10,216 nt of DNA, from positions 1-10,216 of the forward strand of contig JAJZPJ010000093.1 in NCBI GenBank assembly GCA_021811225.1. Reading direction: 5' to 3'. This DNA comes from Pseudomonadota bacterium. Its GTDB lineage: Bacteria; Pseudomonadota; Gammaproteobacteria; Burkholderiales; Rhodocyclaceae. Positions 6,110-10,216 of the stretch are shown here, piece by piece. The position numbers were made by a program, and so were the translations under genes. The notes beneath the pieces were generated by a model. The model saw only the letters and a program-made list of their open reading frames with translations. It was not told the origin of the DNA and did no database searches. Within the stretch, counting starts at the first letter, position 1; every line of letters starts with the position of its first letter.

Positions 6110-6430
6110 ATGGACACCCAGCAAAAGATCCGCGAGACGGTCACCAACAACCCGGTGGTGCTCTACATGAAGGGCAACCCGCAAGCGCCGCAGTGCGGTT
6201 TTTCGGCCACCGCGGTGCAGATCCTGAAGGCCTGCGGCGTGAACAAGTTCGCCAGCGTCGATGTCCTGGCCGATCCGGCGATCCGCCAGGGCATCAAGGA
6301 CTTCTCCAACTGGCCGACGGTGCCGCAGCTCTACATAAACGGCGAGTTCGTCGGCGGCTGCGACATCATGAAGGAGATGTACCAGGCCGGCGAACTGCAG
6401 AAGCAGTTGGAGAGCCTGGCCAGCGCTTGA
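6110..6430 (+). CDS. grxD: Monothiol glutaredoxin, Grx4/GrxD family
   Basis: A small cytosolic protein of 106 residues with one glutaredoxin fold. It carries the monothiol active site Cys29-Gly-Phe-Ser32 in NPQAPQCGFS, the glutathione-binding WPTVPQLYI (about 68-76) and GGCDI (about 82-87). CGFS glutaredoxins bind a [2Fe-2S] cluster with glutathione as co-ligand, often with BolA-type partners, and deliver or sense iron-sulfur clusters rather than act as disulfide reductases. Start ATG 6110 has a good AGGAAG (6098-6103) six bases upstream. The gene follows prmC by 42 bases with its own promoter and faces argH tail to tail. The sequence is complete and ordinary for the family; the only deviation in this protein is none that I can see. 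Confidence 0.97.
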   Translation: MDTQQKIRETVTNNPVVLYMKGNPQAPQCGFSATAVQILKACGVNKFASVDVLADPAIRQGIKDFSNWPTVPQLYINGEFVGGCDIMKEMYQAGELQKQLESLASA

Positions 6431-6527
6431 GCCAGCCTCGTCGCCGGGTCCCCCAAGCGGACTTCCTTCGGGGCGCCGTCCCAAGGCGAGGCAGTCAACA
6501 GCCTGCGAACGGAGCGAGCCATAGTCG

Positions 6528-6548
6528 CCCCCTTCCATGGGAAGGGGG
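6528..6548. terminator. Inverted repeat between convergent grxD and argH, possible bidirectional terminator
   Basis: CCCCCTTCC (6528-6536) and GGAAGGGGG (6540-6548) form a perfect 9-bp stem with loop ATG. It lies about 100 bases after grxD and 15 bases beyond the argH stop, where both transcripts should end. Neither strand has a U-run; on the plus strand more G-tracts follow directly (6551-6556, 6559-6560). The call as terminator is by position and stem strength. The rest of the 132-bp gap shows no gene. Confidence 0.45.
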
Positions 6549-6562
6549 TTGGGGGGAAGGTT

Positions 6563-7978
6563 CTAGAGCTGTTTTCGCGCCCGAACGATCGCGGCGCGCA
6601 CCTGTTCCGGCGCGGTGCCGCCGAGGTGATTGCGGGCCGCGAGCGAACCCTCGACCGTCAGCACTGAGAAGACGTCGGCCCCGATCAGCGGCGAGTAGGT
6701 GGCGAGCTCGGCCAGCGGCAGTTCGGCCAGGGCGCAGCCCTTGGCCTCCGCCGTGCGTACGGCGCGGGCGACCGCTTCATGGGCGTCGCGGAAGGGCAGG
6801 CCCTTCTTCACCAGGTAGTCGGCGAGATCGGTGGCGGTGGCGTGGCCCTGTCCCAGCGCCGCGAGCATCGCCGCCGGCCGGACGGTGATGCCCGGCACCA
6901 GCTCGGCGAAGATGCGCAGGGTGTCGATCAGGGTGTCGGCGCTGTCGAACAGCGGTTCCTTGTCCTCCTGATTGTCCTTGTTGTAGGCCAGCGGCTGGCC
7001 CTTCATCAGGGTCAGCAGCGCCATCAGGTGGCCATAGACGCGGCCGGTCTTGCCGCGCGCCAACTCGGGCACGTCGGGGTTCTTCTTCTGCGGCATGATC
7101 GACGAGCCGGTGCAGTAGCGGTCGGCCAGTTCGATGAAGCCGAAGCGCGGGCTCATCCACAGGATCAGCTCCTCGGAGAAGCGCGAGATATGCATCATCA
7201 CGAGCGCCGCCGCGGCGGAAAATTCGATGGCGAAATCGCGGTCGGAGACCGCGTCGAGCGAATTCTCGCAGACGCCGTCGAAACCCAGCTCGCGGGCGAC
7301 GGATTCGCGATCGATCGGGAAGCTGGTGCCGGCCAGGGCGGCCGCGCCCAGCGGCAGGCGGTTCATGCGCCGGCGGCAATCGGCGAGGCGTTCCCGGTCG
7401 CGAGCGGCCATCTCGACGTAGGCCAGCAGATGATGGCCGAGGGTCACCGGCTGCGCCACCTGCAGATGGGTGAAGCCGGGCAGGGGGGTGGCGGCGTGGC
7501 GCTCGGCCAGATCGAGCAGCGCGCGCTGATAGTCCCGGATCAGCTCGACGATGCGCTCGATGGCCTCGCGCAGCCACAGGCGGATGTCGGTGGCGACCTG
7601 GTCGTTGCGCGAGCGGCCGGTGTGCAGGCGCTTGCCGGCGTCGCCGACCAGCGCGGTCAGGCGCTTCTCGATGTTGAGATGGACGTCCTCGTCGGCCAGG
7701 TTCCAGCGGAATTCGCCGCGCTCGATCTCGGCAGAGATCGCCGCCATGCCGCGCTCGATCTGGGCCAGATCGTCATGGCTGATGATCGCCTGCCGGGCCA
7801 GCATCCGGGCGTGGGCGAGCGAGCCGCGGATGTCGGCCGATGCCAGGCGGCGGTCGAAGGATACCGAGGCGGTGTAGCGCTGGACGAGCTCGGAGACCGG
7901 CTCCGAGAAGCGCCCCGACCAGGCGCTCTGCTCGCTGGGATGAGGCGCCGGGGCGGCGCCGACTGGCTGTTCTGTCAT
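6563..7978 (-). CDS. argH: Argininosuccinate lyase
   Basis: ArgH splits argininosuccinate into arginine and fumarate, the last step of arginine synthesis; it works as a cytosolic homotetramer of the fumarase/aspartase superfamily. The 471-residue protein has HTGRSRNDQVATD (119-131), the catalytic His171 in GFTHLQVAQP, and the superfamily signature GSSIMPQKKNPD (291-302) containing the catalytic serine. The ATG at 7978 gives MTEQPVGAAPAPHP, a short nonconserved lead into WSGRFSEPV, where the family begins; an in-frame GTG at 7999 would add seven residues and cannot be excluded, because neither start has a strong Shine-Dalgarno. An in-frame stop at 8017-8015 limits it upstream. The gene is divergent from algZ and convergent with grxD; argH next to algZ-algR is also seen in Pseudomonas. 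Confidence 0.97.
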   Translation of the reverse strand: MTEQPVGAAPAPHPSEQSAWSGRFSEPVSELVQRYTASVSFDRRLASADIRGSLAHARMLARQAIISHDDLAQIERGMAAISAEIERGEFRWNLADEDVHLNIEKRLTALVGDAGKRLHTGRSRNDQVATDIRLWLREAIERIVELIRDYQRALLDLAERHAATPLPGFTHLQVAQPVTLGHHLLAYVEMAARDRERLADCRRRMNRLPLGAAALAGTSFPIDRESVARELGFDGVCENSLDAVSDRDFAIEFSAAAALVMMHISRFSEELILWMSPRFGFIELADRYCTGSSIMPQKKNPDVPELARGKTGRVYGHLMALLTLMKGQPLAYNKDNQEDKEPLFDSADTLIDTLRIFAELVPGITVRPAAMLAALGQGHATATDLADYLVKKGLPFRDAHEAVARAVRTAEAKGCALAELPLAELATYSPLIGADVFSVLTVEGSLAARNHLGGTAPEQVRAAIVRARKQL

Positions 7979-8017
7979 AATGGATTCGTGGATTTGCACG
8001 GGGCCGGCACATTGTCA

Positions 8018-8047
8018 CCTGAGGGGGTCGCCTGAGGGCCGCCTGAG
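8018..8047. promoter_or_regulatory. Three CCTGAG direct repeats in the argH-algZ divergent intergenic region
   Basis: CCTGAG occurs at 8018-8023, 8031-8036 and 8042-8047, with start-to-start spacing of 13 and 11 bp, close to one helical turn, inside the 82-bp space between two divergent starts. Such phased repeats can bind a regulator that controls both genes; LytTR regulators bind direct repeats with helical phasing. No strong promoter hexamers stand out; a lone TTGTCA lies at 8012-8017. Function is inferred and weakly supported. Confidence 0.35.
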
Positions 8048-8060
8048 CGCTGAAATCAAA

Positions 8061-9083
8061 ATGACGAGTATACGGCAAAACCAAGAGCCTCCCCGACTGC
8101 CGGACTTCTGCAATCTCGGCGTCTGGCTGCGCGTCCTGCTCGGCGTCAATCTGCTCGCGGCACTGGCGGCCGCCGCCGCCTGCCGGACGCTGGCCGAGCT
8201 GCCGGGAGATCTCGCGCAGTTGTCGGTCTTCGTCGAGCCGCCGCTGATCGCCAGCCTGATGCTGCTGTGCCTGGCCAAACGCGCCATCCTGCACCTGGAC
8301 TATGCCGCCGGCGCCGCCGTGGTCGCCGCCATCGCGCTGGCGACGACGCTCGGTTTCCATGCCGTCCTGATCCCTTTCGCGGCAGACGCCGCGGCGCCGG
8401 CCAGCCTCGCCGCCGCGCTCTTCTGGACCGCGCTCGTCGTCGGCGCGCTGCTTTATTACTTCGATATCCGCGCCCGGCTGCAGTCGCCGGCGCTGGCCGA
8501 GGCGCGGCTGATGGCGCTGACCGCGCGGATACGGCCGCACTTCCTGTTCAACGCCCTGAACGCGGTGCTCGGCGTGATCCGCTCCGACCCGCGCCGCGCC
8601 GAGCAGGCGCTGGAGGAACTGGCCGATCTGTTCCGCGTGCTGATGCGCGAGAACCGCGATCTGGTGCCCCTGTCCGAGGAGATCGCGCTGGCGCGCAAGT
8701 ATCTCGACCTGGAGCGTCTGCGCCTGGGCGACCGGCTGCAGGTGAAGTGGGACATCGAATCCTGTCCGCCCGACGCCCTGGTGCCGCCCCTGATGCTCCA
8801 GCCGCTGCTGGAGAACGCCGTCTATCACGGCATCGAACCGGCCGGCGAACCGGCCGAGATCACCATCGGGTTTTCCCGCCGCGGCGACCAGCTGCTGATC
8901 GAACTGGCCAATCCCTACGCCGCCGGCGTCAGCGAGCACGCCGGCAACCAGATGGCGCTGGCCAACATCCGCGAGCGGCTGATGCTGTTCTTCGACCTGG
9001 AGGCGCGCCTGGAGACCATCGCCGGCGACGGCCGCTACCAGGTGCGCATGTCGATGCCTTATCGCGCCGGGCCGGCACCATGA
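8061..9083 (+). CDS. algZ: LytS/AlgZ-type membrane sensor histidine kinase
   Basis: A 340-residue inner-membrane kinase. Four hydrophobic segments (about 20-41, 57-76, 81-104 and 114-134) with little between them form the sensor, leaving no large periplasmic domain. The cytoplasmic part is a His_kinase (LytS/YehU) module: phosphoacceptor His160 in RIRPHFLFNALN, then the ATP-binding part with LLENAVYHGIEP (Asn252) and GNQMALANIRERL (296-308) in place of the usual glycine-rich box, a form seen in AlgZ/FimS proteins. It should phosphorylate the LytTR regulator encoded next. The start is ATG 8061, which leads into the conserved LPDFCNLGVWLRVLLGVN; upstream codons open in frame encode nothing family-like, but no clear Shine-Dalgarno is seen. 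Position beside argH matches P. aeruginosa fimS/algZ. The signal sensed cannot be told from sequence. Confidence 0.9.
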   Translation: MTSIRQNQEPPRLPDFCNLGVWLRVLLGVNLLAALAAAAACRTLAELPGDLAQLSVFVEPPLIASLMLLCLAKRAILHLDYAAGAAVVAAIALATTLGFHAVLIPFAADAAAPASLAAALFWTALVVGALLYYFDIRARLQSPALAEARLMALTARIRPHFLFNALNAVLGVIRSDPRRAEQALEELADLFRVLMRENRDLVPLSEEIALARKYLDLERLRLGDRLQVKWDIESCPPDALVPPLMLQPLLENAVYHGIEPAGEPAEITIGFSRRGDQLLIELANPYAAGVSEHAGNQMALANIRERLMLFFDLEARLETIAGDGRYQVRMSMPYRAGPAP

Positions 9084-9101
9084 GTGCCCCATGAGTGCCC
9101 C
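9080..9101 (+). repeat. 11-bp tandem duplication at the algZ-algR junction, forming a four-codon minigene
   Basis: ATGAGTGCCCC occurs twice back to back (9080-9090 and 9091-9101). The first copy's ATG overlaps the algZ stop as ATGA (9080-9083) but its frame reads Met-Ser-Ala-Pro and ends at TGA 9092-9094. That stop itself overlaps, again as ATGA, the second ATG, which is the frame of algR. A duplication of an ancestral ATGA-coupled start is the simplest explanation. Confidence 0.85.
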
Positions 9102-9849
9102 CCTGCGCGTCCTGATCGTCGATGACGAGGCGCCGGCGCGGCGTCGCCTCCGGGATCTGCTCGCCGACATCGAAGGCGAATTGCCCAACGTCGTCGTGGC
9201 CGAAGCCGCCGACGGCATCGAGGCGCTGGAGTCGCTCGATGCGCAGTCCGCCGATGTCGCGTTGGTGGACATCCGCATGCCGCGCCTGGACGGCATCGGG
9301 CTGGTGCAGCAGCTGGCGCGGCGCCAGGGGTCGCCGGCGGTGATCTTCACCACCGCCTACGACCAGTATGCGGTGCGCGCCTTCGAGCTGTCCGCCGTCG
9401 ACTACCTGCTGAAGCCGGTGCGTGCGCAGCGCCTGCTCGCCGCGCTGAAGAAGCTCGCGCACCCCGGCAGCGACGCCGAGCTCCTGCGCCGCCTGGCGCC
9501 GGAGGGGCGACGACACCTGACCTCGACCGAGCGCGGCCGCGTCCTGCTGGTGCCGCTGGCCGAGATCCTGTATCTCAAGGCGGAGCTGAAATACGTGACC
9601 GCGCATACCCGCGAGCGCGACTATCTGGTCGAGGAATCGCTGGTCCACCTCGAACAGGAATTCATCGAGCGCTTCGTCCGCGTGCATCGCAGCTGCCTGG
9701 TCGCGCGCGAGGCGATCGCGGGATGCGAGCGCGGGCTCGACGCCGACGGCGAAACCCGCTGGCAGGTATTGCTCCAGGGCTCGCCCGAGAAGCTGCCGGT
9801 GAGCCGGCGGCAATGGCCGCAGATCAAGGCGCTGCTGAAGGAGGAGTAG
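9091..9849 (+). CDS. algR: LytTR-family response regulator, AlgR-like
   Basis: A 252-residue two-domain regulator. Residues 5-120 are a receiver domain: acidic pair Asp11-Asp12 (VDDEAPAR), phosphoacceptor Asp60 (LVDIRMPRLDG), Thr87-Thr88 (FTTAYDQYAVRAFE) and Lys108 (YLLKP). Residues 145-248 are a LytTR DNA-binding domain, with LAEILYLKAELKYVTAHT, the typical FVRVHRSCLV (195-204) and LPVSRRQWPQIKALL. The neighbouring kinase is the expected phosphodonor, and ATGA overlaps indicate translational coupling. In Pseudomonas AlgR controls alginate, type IV pili and virulence genes; which genes are controlled here is unknown. ATG 9091 is the only start that yields MSAPLRVLIVDDE; ATG 9080 is out of frame. 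Downstream lies a tandem repeat array rather than hemC, the neighbour in Pseudomonas. Confidence 0.93.
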   Translation: MSAPLRVLIVDDEAPARRRLRDLLADIEGELPNVVVAEAADGIEALESLDAQSADVALVDIRMPRLDGIGLVQQLARRQGSPAVIFTTAYDQYAVRAFELSAVDYLLKPVRAQRLLAALKKLAHPGSDAELLRRLAPEGRRHLTSTERGRVLLVPLAEILYLKAELKYVTAHTRERDYLVEESLVHLEQEFIERFVRVHRSCLVAREAIAGCERGLDADGETRWQVLLQGSPEKLPVSRRQWPQIKALLKEE

Positions 9850-9911
9850 TGACTGCTATGCGCACAGGTGCTCCGGGTTGTCACCGGGTCAGCTCGCTGG
9901 CGACGACGACG

Positions 9912-10097
9912 GGCACTAGGCCGCTGCGCGGCACAAGCGCCGAGGCGTCAACCGCAGCGAGGTGGCACTAGGCCGCTGCGCGGCACAAGCGCCGAGGCGT
10001 CAAGCTCAACGAGGTGGCACTAGGCCGCTGCGCGGCACAAGCGCCGAGGCGTCAACCGCAGCGAGGTGGCACTAGGCCGCTGCGCGGCACAAGCGCC
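9912..10097. repeat. 52-bp tandem repeat array, 3.6 copies
   Basis: Copies start at 9912, 9964 and 10016 (52 bp each) and at 10068 (first 30 bp only). Each begins GGCACTAGGCCGCTGCGCGG. Copies 1 and 3 are identical; copy 2 differs from them at three bases only (10004, 10006, 10009), all within seven bases. There is no spacer, so it is not a CRISPR array, and 52 is not a multiple of three, so it is not a coding repeat. Each unit holds a GCCGC-TGC-GCGGC hairpin and a second weak stem (GCGCC-GA-GGCGT). The array fills most of the 286-bp gap between algR and ppc; 9850-9911 shows no gene. Confidence 0.95.
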
Positions 10098-10136
10098 CGT
10101 AATTGCCCCGGGAAAAGCCCGGGGCAAAACGGGCGC
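10093..10136. terminator. Two-part long hairpin between algR and ppc, likely transcription terminator
   Basis: An inner perfect 10-bp stem, TTGCCCCGGG (10103-10112) with CCCGGGGCAA (10118-10127), loop AAAAG, is enclosed by an outer perfect 8-bp stem, GCGCCCGT (10093-10100) with ACGGGCGC (10129-10136). The outer right arm ends on the last base of the ppc stop codon, and the outer left arm shares its first five bases with the last partial repeat. There is no clean U-run on either strand, so termination is inferred from stability and position between convergent genes. Confidence 0.6.
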
Positions 10137-10216
10137 TAGCCGCTGTTCCGCAGGCCTGCGGCGATGCCGTTGATGCACAGGTGGATGCCGCGCCTGACGC
10201 GTTCGCTGCCTTCGCC
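10136..10216 (-). CDS. ppc: Phosphoenolpyruvate carboxylase, C-terminal fragment
   Basis: Partial gene: the last 26 codons and the TAG stop (10138-10136) are in the window, and the gene continues past the right edge. The minus strand ends in INGIAAGLRNSG, matching the nearly invariant C terminus of bacterial PEP carboxylases (GIAAGMRNTG type); the terminal Gly and the Arg-Asn before it belong to the active-site and inhibitor-site region of the family. The enzyme adds bicarbonate to phosphoenolpyruvate to make oxaloacetate, refilling the TCA cycle. It converges on algR across the repeat array, and its stop codon is part of the terminator-like hairpin. Confidence 0.9.
   Translation of the reverse strand, partial: GEGSERVRRGIHLCINGIAAGLRNSG

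Noticed and set aside
7979..7999. ArgH start at GTG 7999
   Set aside because: It would add seven nonconserved residues and has no better ribosome binding site than ATG 7978; kept only as an alternative.
6779..8035. 418-codon open frame on the plus strand over argH
   Set aside because: Lies wholly against argH, which carries all lyase motifs; its Gln/Gly/Val-rich translation is a typical shadow.
7773..9353. 526-codon open frame on the minus strand over algZ and the start of algR
   Set aside because: Crosses two well-supported genes and their intergenic region; the translation has shadow-type composition and no domain.
9912..10097. CRISPR array
   Set aside because: Units abut directly with no variable spacers, there are fewer than four full copies and no cas genes are nearby.

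Overview
The window looks like chromosomal core DNA from a GC-rich betaproteobacterium, most likely of the Rhodocyclales (Accumulibacter/Azonexus/Dechloromonas-like). This placement rests on very high GC, near-exclusive GC-ending codons, the operon hemA-prfA-prmC followed by grxD, and the divergent pair argH / algZ-algR. It is inferred from gene content and synteny; no species is claimed. There is no phage, transposase, integrase, CRISPR array or RNA gene that I can recognise.

Layout. (1) Positions 1-41, minus strand: the first codons of a gene that reads like sulfate adenylyltransferase (sat), diverging from the next gene across about 250 bp. (2) 296-2715, plus strand, signalling block: a three-part protein (class III nucleotide cyclase domain, helical repeat linker, hemerythrin), then, from its own promoter, a 38-residue lysine-rich peptide gene and an HDOD-domain gene. 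(3) 2816-6430, plus strand, housekeeping block: hemA (first committed step of tetrapyrrole synthesis), prfA (release factor 1), prmC (methyltransferase that modifies the GGQ glutamine of release factors) and grxD (monothiol CGFS glutaredoxin), the last with a good promoter of its own inside the end of prmC. (4) 6563-7978, minus strand: argH, convergent with grxD and divergent from the next pair. (5) 8061-9849, plus strand: an AlgZ/LytS-type membrane sensor kinase and its AlgR/LytTR-type regulator, translationally coupled. (6) 9850-10135: no gene; a 52-bp tandem repeat array (3.6 copies) running into a large hairpin. (7) 10136-10216, minus strand: the last 26 codons of ppc (phosphoenolpyruvate carboxylase), convergent with algR.

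How it works together. hemA, prfA and prmC form the classic heme/translation-termination operon, and PrmC's substrate is encoded just upstream of it. argH-algZ-algR is the arrangement known from Pseudomonas aeruginosa (argH-fimS/algZ-algR-hemC), but here hemC does not follow; a repeat array and ppc do.

Most noteworthy: a cyclase-hemerythrin fusion whose cyclase domain has Asp where the transition-state Arg is expected, while all seven hemerythrin iron ligands are kept; a tiny lysine-rich gene with an excellent ribosome binding site and promoter; an 11-bp tandem duplication at the algZ/algR junction that creates a four-codon minigene coupled at both ends; and the 52-bp array, whose unit resembles the 3' end of the neighbouring ppc gene. 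I do not see strong evidence for a wholly new multi-gene system.
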